Assembly (NCBI RefSeq): GCF_001854125.1 | Contig: NZ_CP017715.1 | Location: 1,426,001 to 1,490,000, forward strand | DNA length: 64,000 bases | Direction: 5' to 3' | Source of the DNA: Marinobacter salinus | Lineage (GTDB): Bacteria > Pseudomonadota > Gammaproteobacteria > Pseudomonadales > Oleiphilaceae | Shown here: positions 56,679-64,000 of the stretch, in pieces | Position numbering within the stretch: position 1 is the first letter of the stretch | Layout: each line of letters starts with the position of its first letter | Translations under genes and position numbers: made by a program | The notes under the pieces: model-generated | Seen by the model: only the letters and a program-made list of their open reading frames with translations | What the model was told of the DNA's origin: nothing | Database searches by the model: none

Positions 56679-57953
56679 ATGACCGACAGGAAAGCCACGC
56701 TCTCGGTGGGGGACAACTCCATTGAGCTACCGGTATATTCCGGCACCGTCGGCCCTGACGTTATTGACGTACGAGGCCTGGTCCAGGAAGGCGTTTTTAC
56801 TTACGATCCGGGGTTCGTATCAACAGCAGCCTGCGAATCGGCCATCACCTTTATTGACGGCGCAAACGGCGTTCTTCTGCACCGCGGCTACCCTATTGAA
56901 CAGCTTGCAGACCACTCCGATTACCTGGAAGTGTGCTATCTGCTACTGAAGGGTGAACTGCCGACCAAGGAAGAGAACAAGCGCTTCCACGACACCATCA
57001 AAAATCACACCATGCTGCACGACCAGATGCGCAACTTCTTCCAGGGGTTCCGTCGCGACGCGCACCCGATGGCCATCATGTGTGGCGTTGTCGGCGCATT
57101 GTCCGCTTTCTACCACGATCAGATGGACGTCAAAGACGAGCATCAGCGTGAAATCACCGCTCACCGCCTGATCGCAAAAATGCCCACGATCGCCGCCTGG
57201 TGCTATAAGTACAGCATTGGCCAGCCATTCATGTATCCGCGGAACGACCTTTCTTACTCCGAGAATTTCCTGCAGATGATGTTTGGTGTGCCCTGCGAGG
57301 AATACAAGCCGAACCCGATTCTGGCCAAGGCCATGGACAAGATTTTCATTTTGCACGCAGATCATGAGCAAAACGCGTCCACCTCCACCGTTCGCCTGGC
57401 TGGCTCCACTGGCGCCAACCCATACGCATGCATCGCATCTGGCATTGCAGCCCTTTGGGGACCGGCTCACGGCGGTGCTAACGAAGCGGTGCTGGACATG
57501 CTGGCTGAAATCGGCGACGAGTCCAACATCGAAAAATTCATCGCCAAGGCCAAGGACAAAGACGATCCGTTCCGACTGATGGGCTTCGGCCACCGGGTTT
57601 ACAAGAATTTCGACCCGCGGGCCAAGGTCATGGCGGAAACCGCTCACGAGGTTCTTACAGAGTTGGGTCTGGAGAACGATCCGCTGCTGAAGATTGCCCA
57701 GCGCCTGGAAAAAATTGCACTGGAAGACGAGTACTTCGTCAAGCGCAAACTCTACCCGAACGTAGATTTCTACTCCGGCCTGATACTCAAAGCAATCGGT
57801 ATCCCAACCTCAATGTTCACTGTCATCTTTGCCCTGTCGCGGACCATTGGCTGGTTCTCACACTGGAATGAGATGGTCAGCGGCGACTACCGAATCGGTC
57901 GCCCTCGCCAACTCTACACCGGCTCCCCAGCACGGGACTATCCGGAGAGGTAA
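56679..57953 (+). CDS. gltA: Citrate synthase
   Basis: This is 424 residues, the hexameric type II form of Gram-negative bacteria. Catalytic residues lie in [20 protein letters not shown] (His), [19 protein letters not shown] (His, Arg) and [18 protein letters not shown] (Asp). It condenses acetyl-CoA with oxaloacetate. A GGAG ribosome-binding site precedes the ATG. It is divergent from sdhCDAB-sucAB-lpd-sucCD, so the TCA-cycle genes are controlled from one region. Confidence 0.97.
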   Translation: MTDRKATLSVGDNSIELPVYSGTVGPDVIDVRGLVQEGVFTYDPGFVSTAACESAITFIDGANGVLLHRGYPIEQLADHSDYLEVCYLLLKGELPTKEENKRFHDTIKNHTMLHDQMRNFFQGFRRDAHPMAIMCGVVGALSAFYHDQMDVKDEHQREITAHRLIAKMPTIAAWCYKYSIGQPFMYPRNDLSYSENFLQMMFGVPCEEYKPNPILAKAMDKIFILHADHEQNASTSTVRLAGSTGANPYACIASGIAALWGPAHGGANEAVLDMLAEIGDESNIEKFIAKAKDKDDPFRLMGFGHRVYKNFDPRAKVMAETAHEVLTELGLENDPLLKIAQRLEKIALEDEYFVKRKLYPNVDFYSGLILKAIGIPTSMFTVIFALSRTIGWFSHWNEMVSGDYRIGRPRQLYTGSPARDYPER

Positions 57954-57982
57954 GTCTGCCGAGGACTTGCCGCCCGGAACGG

Positions 57983-58015
57983 AAACGGCTGCTGACTTCA
58001 GCAGCCGTTTTTTTT
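57983..58015 (+). terminator. gltA terminator
   Basis: A 13-bp perfect stem (AAACGGCTGCTGA / TCAGCAGCCGTTT) with a two-base turn continues into a run of eight T, 30 bp after the gltA stop. It is a strong intrinsic terminator. Confidence 0.93.
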
Positions 58016-58035
58016 GCCCCCACTGACCACTCTGC

Positions 58036-59397
58036 CTACAAGCCAAACGGATAGGTATCCGGCACCCCAGGTATTAATCCGCTCGCGAATGGTGTGATTG
58101 CCCGGGTTCGATCAATCCAGACATACTCATCGAACTGTTCCGGCAGGCATGCCCGAAAATAGTGACTCTGGCGTTCAGTTTCCGGTCGATAGATCACTCC
58201 GATCGCACGCTCAAGAAAACGCCCTGACATGAGCTCCCGCACCTGGCCTTCGGCCTTCCCAAACGGGATCAGAAAACCGGGAATGCCCGTATCGTGACAG
58301 TGACGCTCAAAACTGCCCTGAAGCGCAGGCCTTACCTGTTTGATTTCCATGGGGGCATCCCAGTTAGAAGCGGCCGCCACGGTCCCGTGGTCGGTGCCGA
58401 ACCCGACAGTATAGAGATCCTTCCCAAACCGGTCACGACAGAGTTTTCCGATATTGAACTCTCCGCGCCGGCTCATATCCGTCGAATCGGAATTGCCGAC
58501 GTGGCTGTTATGGGCCCAGACTACCGCCTTGCTTTTATCACCGTAATGCTTGAGCAAAGACTCCAGCGTCTCAAACATGTGGGTGTCCCGGAGATTCCAC
58601 GCACTGTGGCTGCCGTAATACATGGTCCGGTAATATTCCTCGGCATCCGCCACTAGTCGCGCATTCTGAACCGCGTCCAGGAAGCGATCGGAGTCATGCT
58701 CGGCGTAACGGCGATGGCGCCCCAGAAGCGCATTGAGCATCTCAAGAACAGGTTTTTCACAGGTCATATAGCCCGGATTGAGGGCAGCCCTCGCGTAAGT
58801 CGCCGGATCACTCTCAAACGGTGCCAGGCACTCATAGTGCTGACGGGCATCCAGCGCCAGATCGGGATCTACTTCTTCAAGATATTCAAGCACAGCACGG
58901 ATGGAACTGTAGAGGCTGTATAAATCCAGACCATGAAACGCCACCCTTTCGTCTGCAGGGCGACCGCTGTTCCGGTTATGGAGCCAGTCAACAAAATCAC
59001 GCACTTCCTCATTTCGCCACATCCAGGTTGGAAAGCGCGAAAAGGCGGTCCATTCCGAGGGTGGGTATTCGGCATGACGAACATAATGGTCAATTCGCGC
59101 AGCGTCAGGCCAGTCCCCCTCAATCGCAACAAAGCGAAAGCCCTTCTCTTCTATCAGGGCCCTGGTAATACGTTCCCGCACCAGATAGAACTCGGCAGTT
59201 CCATGGGAGGCCTCCCCCAGTAAAACCACCCGGGCATCCCCGATGCGGTCCAACAAGCCTTGCAGCGGCAGCTCCGCAATCGAATCGAAGGGCTCGGCGA
59301 GGGACGCTATCGCTTCTGAAACATCCGTACCAGCTCCGTGCCTGCCGAAACCGGCGTACTCTCCTGAGCCGGGTGGCTGATTACCCTGAATCATCAT
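58036..59397 (-). CDS. Erythromycin-esterase-family protein
   Basis: This is a 453-residue protein of the erythromycin esterase (EreA/EreB-like) superfamily. Its conserved residues are visible: VVLLGEASHGTAEFYLVRER (catalytic His region), RFVAIEGDWPDA, and VVWAHNSHVGNSD. Chromosomal members like this often have no drug substrate and an unknown role, so antibiotic resistance should not be assumed. It is a single gene convergent with gltA. The first two codons are both Met, so the start may be one codon later. Confidence 0.88.
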   Translation of the reverse strand: MMIQGNQPPGSGEYAGFGRHGAGTDVSEAIASLAEPFDSIAELPLQGLLDRIGDARVVLLGEASHGTAEFYLVRERITRALIEEKGFRFVAIEGDWPDAARIDHYVRHAEYPPSEWTAFSRFPTWMWRNEEVRDFVDWLHNRNSGRPADERVAFHGLDLYSLYSSIRAVLEYLEEVDPDLALDARQHYECLAPFESDPATYARAALNPGYMTCEKPVLEMLNALLGRHRRYAEHDSDRFLDAVQNARLVADAEEYYRTMYYGSHSAWNLRDTHMFETLESLLKHYGDKSKAVVWAHNSHVGNSDSTDMSRRGEFNIGKLCRDRFGKDLYTVGFGTDHGTVAAASNWDAPMEIKQVRPALQGSFERHCHDTGIPGFLIPFGKAEGQVRELMSGRFLERAIGVIYRPETERQSHYFRACLPEQFDEYVWIDRTRAITPFASGLIPGVPDTYPFGL

Positions 59398-59608
59398 GCT
59401 TCCTCCCTATAATCGACACTTATCTGCAGTTTAGTACAGTGTTATCAGGGGTGACATGCCCTAGTCTGGTCAAGCCGACGCCCTGTCCGCCGAGGCAAGA
59501 AATGGGTCCCAACACCGAACGATCTGCGCTATGCTCAGGAGCTGTTCAATCTGAAAAAATCTTCCGACAACGTCCCATAAACAATAACTTGCAAACTCGG
59601 AGAGCACT

Positions 59609-60484
59609 ATGACAACAACCGTAACCTTCATTGGCCTGGGCGTAATGGGCTACCCCATGGCCGGACACCTGGCCAAGGCCGGTCTATCGGTCAGGGTCTG
59701 GAACCGCACGAACGCCAAGGCAGAGCAATGGGCGGCTGAATACTCGGGCAAGGCCTGCAAAACGATTGCTGAAGCGGTTGAAGGGGCAGACTTTGTAATG
59801 ACTTGCGTCGGAGCCGACAAAGACCTGATAGAGGTGTTTGAGGGAGATGAAGGAATCATAGCCAACGCCCCCGAAGGCGCGATCCTTATTGATCACACCA
59901 CAGCCTCCGCTGGTGTCGCCGAGAGACTGGCGGCCGCGGCAGCTGCGAGAAAGCAGGGCTTTATCGATGCGCCGGTTTCCGGTGGTCAGCAGGGAGCAGA
60001 AAACGGAAAACTAACCGTTATGTGTGGCGGCTCCGATACCGACTTCGCGGAGGCGAAGCCGCTCATGGATCATTACGCGCGGGCCGTTAACTTGCTGGGG
60101 CCCGCCGGAAGTGGTCAGAAAACGAAAATGGTGAACCAGATCGCTATCGCGGGACTGGTTCAGGGCCTCTCAGAAGCCCTGCACTTCGCGGAACAGGCAA
60201 ATCTGGATGTAGCCAAGGTTGTCGACGTAATTTCCAAAGGCGCCGCTCAATCATGGCAAATGGAAAACCGCTCAGGAACCATGATTGAGGGTAAGTTCGA
60301 TCACGGTTTCGCGGTTGACTGGATGCGCAAGGATCTCGGCATTTGCCTGGAAGAGGCGCGAAAAGTCAATGCATCGCTGCCTGTCACGGCACTGGTGGAC
60401 CAGTTTTACGCAGATGTTCAGGCCATGGGTGGCCAGCGCTGGGACACGTCATCACTGATCAAGAGGTTGCGGAAATTCCGCTGA
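59609..60484 (+). CDS. NAD(P)-dependent 3-hydroxyisobutyrate-dehydrogenase-family enzyme
   Basis: This is 291 residues. The Rossmann N-terminus is TFIGLGVMGYPMAGHLAKAG. The substrate motif FIDAPVSGGQQGAENGKLTVMCGG and the catalytic Lys in KTKMVNQIAIAG follow, then a helical C-terminal domain. Family members oxidise 3-hydroxyacids or reduce glyoxylate or succinic semialdehyde. The exact substrate is not visible, and no valine-catabolism genes are adjacent. It stands alone, with a shared terminator-like hairpin after it. Confidence 0.9.
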   Translation: MTTTVTFIGLGVMGYPMAGHLAKAGLSVRVWNRTNAKAEQWAAEYSGKACKTIAEAVEGADFVMTCVGADKDLIEVFEGDEGIIANAPEGAILIDHTTASAGVAERLAAAAAARKQGFIDAPVSGGQQGAENGKLTVMCGGSDTDFAEAKPLMDHYARAVNLLGPAGSGQKTKMVNQIAIAGLVQGLSEALHFAEQANLDVAKVVDVISKGAAQSWQMENRSGTMIEGKFDHGFAVDWMRKDLGICLEEARKVNASLPVTALVDQFYADVQAMGGQRWDTSSLIKRLRKFR

Positions 60485-60494
60485 ACTGATGCAA

Positions 60495-60517
60495 AAAGGG
60501 GGCTCTAAGCCCCCTTA
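60495..60517 (-). terminator. Terminator of topA
   Basis: AAGGGGGCT and AGCCCCCTT pair around a CTA loop. On the minus strand it is followed by a T-run, placing it 18 bp after the topA stop. It also lies just after the convergent dehydrogenase gene and may serve both. Confidence 0.8.
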
Positions 60518-60534
60518 ATGCCGACATACCCCGT

Positions 60535-63171
60535 CTATTTCTCCCGTGGCTGCCATTTTCCGTTCACGTACCAGGCTGACCAACCAGTCGCTTTGCCATC
60601 CTTCTCAGACATCACGTACTGCTCCTTGGACTTTCGGCTGTAGCGAATGACCGTAGGATTTCCTTCCGGATCCGTTTCCGGCGCATCCATCAGGTAATCG
60701 TGTTTCGGATCAATCTCCTTGCGATGGGGCTTGATCTCTTTCACCAATGGCGGACGGGTTTCGCGATTTTTGGGAAACTTGCTGGCCGCCAGAAACAGAC
60801 CCGACGCGCCGTCACGGAGAACGTAGGTGTCATCAACCTTCTGACACTGCAATTCCGGCATTGGTACCGGATCCATTTTGGGAGGCGCGGGCTCACCGCT
60901 TTTCAGGAGCTTACGGGTATTTTTGCACTCGTCATTGGTGCATCCAAAATACTTGCCAAAACGCCCGGTCTTCAGCTGCATCTCGGACCCACACTTATCA
61001 CATTCAAGCGTCGGCCCATCGTAACCCTTAATCCGGAACGTGCCCTTCTCGACCTCATAGCCGGAACAATCCGGATTATTGCCACACACGTGCAACTTTC
61101 GGGTTTCATCAATGAGGTAGCTGTCCATGGCCGTGCCGCACTTGGGACAACGGCGCTTCATCCGCAGTAATCGCGTTTCGCCCTCGCCTTCCACATCTTC
61201 GTCAGCGCTGACGACTTCATCACCGGAAACCAGATTGATGGTGGTCTTGCAGCGTTCCTTGGGCGGCAGCGAATACCCCGAACATCCCAGGAAAACCCCG
61301 GTGCTCGCGACACGAATTTGCATATTGCGGCCACAACTCGGGCATGGAATGTCGGTTTCTGTAGGGGAGTTGGCCCGCATCCCGCCTTCATCTGTGCTTT
61401 CAGCGGTTTCAAGCTGCTGACGGAACTTGCCATAGAAATCGTTCAGGACGGCCTTCCATTCCACATCGCCCTCGGCGATCTCATCCAGCTCACCCTCCAT
61501 CCTAGCGGTAAAATCGAAGTCCATCAGATTCGGGAAGGATTCCGACAAACGCTCTGTAACGATCTCACCCATTTTCTCGGCGTAGAAACGTCGGTTCTGA
61601 AGCCGCACATATCCGCGATCCTGAATCGTGGATATGATCGACGCATAGGTAGACGGGCGCCCGATACCCTGCTTCTCGAGCTCTTTGACCAGGCTCGCCT
61701 CTGTGTAACGCGGAGCCGGCTTGGTGAAATGCTGACTCGGGTCCAGCTTTTTCATACTGAGGACTTCATCAACCTTGATATCCGGCAAGGCGATGTCTTC
61801 ATCCTTCTTCGAAGCCTGGGGCGCAGCCTTGAGAAAACCGTCGAACTTGATGATCCGACCACGGGTACGTAGCTCATACTCGCCGTTGGCGACCACTATC
61901 GAAGTACTCAGGAACTCTGCATCGGCCATCTGGCAGGCAATAAACTGACGCCAGATCAGGTCGTAGAGCTTCTCTGCGTCTTTCTCAAGCCCACTGATGT
62001 CGGAGGGGCGACGGCTGACCTCTGTCGGCCGGATCGCCTCGTGAGCCTCCTGCGCACCCTCCTTGCTGCCGTATACCCGCTGATTTTCTGGCAGGTAGCG
62101 ATCGCCAAACTGTTTTTTGATGTAATCCCGGCAACCGGCGATGGCGTCCTGACTCAGATTGGTCGAATCAGTACGCATATAGGTAATGAAGCCCGCCTCA
62201 TAAAGCCTCTGGGCGAGCATCATAGTCTTCTTGACACTGAAGCCCATACGGTTGCTGGCTGCCTGCTGAAGCGTCGAGGTAATAAAAGGTGCTGAAGGGC
62301 GCGACTTGGTCGGCTTATCCTCTCGTTTGGCAACCTTGAAGGTGCCTGTCTTCAGGCGCTCGACATGCTCGCGGCTCTGGCTCTCGTTGACCGGCCGGTA
62401 TGGTTTGTCCGCGTGTCGCGTAACCTCAAAGCGCACCGGATTCTCCGCCTGGCTAGACGCCAGGTCCGCATGCAACTGCCAGAACTCCTCCGGGACAAAT
62501 TTCCGGATTTCACGCTCGCGCTCGACGATCAAACGTACGGCTACGGATTGAACCCGGCCAGCGGACAGACCGCGGGCTATCTTTGCCCACAGAAGCGGTG
62601 ACACCATGTAACCGACGACGCGATCCAGAAAGCGGCGGGCCTGCTGTGCATTGACACGGTTATTGTCGAGGTTCCCGGGATCGTTGAACGCCTCCTGGAT
62701 AGCGCGCTTGGTTATCTCGTTGAATACAACCCGACGGTACTTTTCCGGCTCGCCACCAATAGTCTGCTGGAGGTGCCAGGCGATGGCCTCCCCCTCGCGG
62801 TCCAAATCCGTCGCAAGGTAGATATAATCAGCGGATTTAGCCAGCCGTTTAAGTTCACTGACCACTTTTTCCTTGCCGGGAAGGATCTCGTAGCGGGCGT
62901 CCCAGTTGTGATCCGGGTCCACACCCATCCGGGCCACCAACTGTTCACGGGCCTTACGCTTTTTATGAACCGCCTTTTCGTCAGGGCTCATTTTTCGAGT
63001 GAGTGCGGCTTGCCTGGCACGCTCTTTTGGATCTGTCTGGGACCCACTGCCACTCACGGGAAGATCACGGATGTGCCCAACACTCGACTTCACGATGAAG
63101 TCGGAGCCCAGGTATTTGTTGATGGTCTTCGCTTTCGCTGGTGACTCGACAATTACGAGACTTTTACCCAT
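60535..63171 (-). CDS. topA: DNA topoisomerase I
   Basis: This is 878 residues from [17 protein letters not shown] (ATG at 63171); a start 12 codons earlier is less likely. The Toprim domain at the start includes the Glu of [15 protein letters not shown] and the DxD in [14 protein letters not shown]. The catalytic Tyr lies in [13 protein letters not shown]. The C-terminal part carries four-Cys zinc-ribbon repeats ([34 protein letters not shown]). It relaxes negative supercoils. A strong promoter lies about 100 bp upstream. Confidence 0.96.
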   Translation of the reverse strand: MGKSLVIVESPAKAKTINKYLGSDFIVKSSVGHIRDLPVSGSGSQTDPKERARQAALTRKMSPDEKAVHKKRKAREQLVARMGVDPDHNWDARYEILPGKEKVVSELKRLAKSADYIYLATDLDREGEAIAWHLQQTIGGEPEKYRRVVFNEITKRAIQEAFNDPGNLDNNRVNAQQARRFLDRVVGYMVSPLLWAKIARGLSAGRVQSVAVRLIVEREREIRKFVPEEFWQLHADLASSQAENPVRFEVTRHADKPYRPVNESQSREHVERLKTGTFKVAKREDKPTKSRPSAPFITSTLQQAASNRMGFSVKKTMMLAQRLYEAGFITYMRTDSTNLSQDAIAGCRDYIKKQFGDRYLPENQRVYGSKEGAQEAHEAIRPTEVSRRPSDISGLEKDAEKLYDLIWRQFIACQMADAEFLSTSIVVANGEYELRTRGRIIKFDGFLKAAPQASKKDEDIALPDIKVDEVLSMKKLDPSQHFTKPAPRYTEASLVKELEKQGIGRPSTYASIISTIQDRGYVRLQNRRFYAEKMGEIVTERLSESFPNLMDFDFTARMEGELDEIAEGDVEWKAVLNDFYGKFRQQLETAESTDEGGMRANSPTETDIPCPSCGRNMQIRVASTGVFLGCSGYSLPPKERCKTTINLVSGDEVVSADEDVEGEGETRLLRMKRRCPKCGTAMDSYLIDETRKLHVCGNNPDCSGYEVEKGTFRIKGYDGPTLECDKCGSEMQLKTGRFGKYFGCTNDECKNTRKLLKSGEPAPPKMDPVPMPELQCQKVDDTYVLRDGASGLFLAASKFPKNRETRPPLVKEIKPHRKEIDPKHDYLMDAPETDPEGNPTVIRYSRKSKEQYVMSEKDGKATGWSAWYVNGKWQPREK

Positions 63172-63273
63172 ATCGGAGATCTGTTTCCTTGGCGATAAAT
63201 CGGTCAATAAGTCAGCAAACCGTAAACTCGCTGTAAAATCAGTCGGCTAGAAAAAACAAAAAAGCCGCCATTC

Positions 63274-63302
63274 TGTATAGGCTCACTGTTTTACAGGGTC
63301 AA
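63274..63302 (-). promoter_or_regulatory. topA promoter (sigma-70)
   Basis: On the minus strand, TTGACC (63302-63297) and TATACA (63279-63274) are separated by 17 bp, matching consensus in 5/6 and 5/6 positions. The start would be near 63267, giving a 95-nt leader before topA. Confidence 0.75.
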
Positions 63303-63380
63303 GAATAGCAAGACAACCCATTCTTTGATTTCAGCCCTGCTTTTTTAGCAGTCACGGGGCTATTGCCGGCAACCCTGAAA

Positions 63381-63413
63381 CAGAGAGGCCCGGCATTATG
63401 CCGGGCCTCTCTG
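63381..63413 (-). terminator. Hairpin after fadA
   Basis: A perfect 16-bp inverted repeat (CAGAGAGGCCCGGCAT and its complement) with a one-base centre lies 28 bp after the fadA stop. The following T-run is only three bases, so this may act as a stabilising 3' hairpin as well as a terminator. Confidence 0.7.
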
Positions 63414-63440
63414 GACAACGTACCAATTCCTTTCAGAGAA

Positions 63441-64000
<560 letters not shown>

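Noticed and set aside
58036..59397. Possible macrolide-resistance gene
   Set aside because: The family is right, but the gene is a chromosomal single copy with no mobile context. Family members commonly have no macrolide activity, so resistance is not claimed.

Overview
The window looks like a chromosomal segment of a marine, motile, aerobic gammaproteobacterium, most likely Marinobacter or a close relative. This is inferred from protein content and gene order: gacA-uvrC, GntR-smc-zipA-ligA, trpS-scpA-scpB-rluB, cheV-cheR beside flgA/flgMN, and gltA divergent from sdhCDAB-sucAB-lpd-sucCD. Almost everything is coding. I see no prophage, CRISPR array, rRNA or intact insertion sequence.

Layout. 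Positions 1-4.1 kb hold the start of uvrC, gacA, a YheU-like protein, a chemoreceptor and an azlCD exporter pair. Positions 4-12.7 kb form an accessory catabolic block. It has an amino-acid ABC importer, a RidA-like deaminase, a deacetylase gene wrecked by an internal deletion, a class III aminotransferase, a two-subunit CoA-transferase, a previously unlisted 50-residue ORF translationally coupled to the CoA-transferase, and a divergent LysR regulator. A probable IS1380-type transposase scrap follows. Positions 12.9-21.4 kb are a mosaic of small units: an AEC transporter, a fructosamine-kinase-like protein, acylphosphatase, a PmpAB-like sulfur transporter pair with a Cys-repeat phosphatase-fold lipoprotein, tRNA-Ser(GGA), a 28-residue membrane microprotein, an isochorismatase-family hydrolase, a double cupin, a NhaR-like regulator and an MFS transporter.

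Positions 21.4-25.1 kb are a flagellar/chemotaxis segment (cheR, cheV, flgA, flgM, flgN) with a clear FliA-type promoter before flgM. Positions 25.2-32.1 kb hold an unusual MshEN-domain membrane protein, a cyclophilin, mnmC, a CBS-domain protein and a 910-residue surface lipoprotein. Positions 32.3-44.8 kb are core DNA and division genes: ligA, zipA, smc, a GntR regulator, a diguanylate cyclase, rluB, scpB, scpA and trpS. Smc, ScpA and ScpB of the same condensin lie only a few kb apart.

Positions 44.9-58 kb are the TCA-cycle block, with sdhCDAB-sucAB-lpd-sucCD read leftward and gltA rightward from a 481-bp shared regulatory region. I could place a good sigma-70 promoter for each side there. 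Positions 58-64 kb carry an erythromycin-esterase-family protein, a 3-hydroxyisobutyrate-dehydrogenase-family enzyme, topA with a strong promoter, and the 3' part of fadA.

The parts most worth follow-up are the 4.6-12.7 kb catabolic module with its decayed deacetylase and small coupled ORF, the Cys-repeat lipoprotein of the sulfur locus, the MshEN fusion protein, and the long sdhC leader with a possible overlapping upstream ORF. All functional statements come from recognised motifs and family knowledge. No database search was possible.
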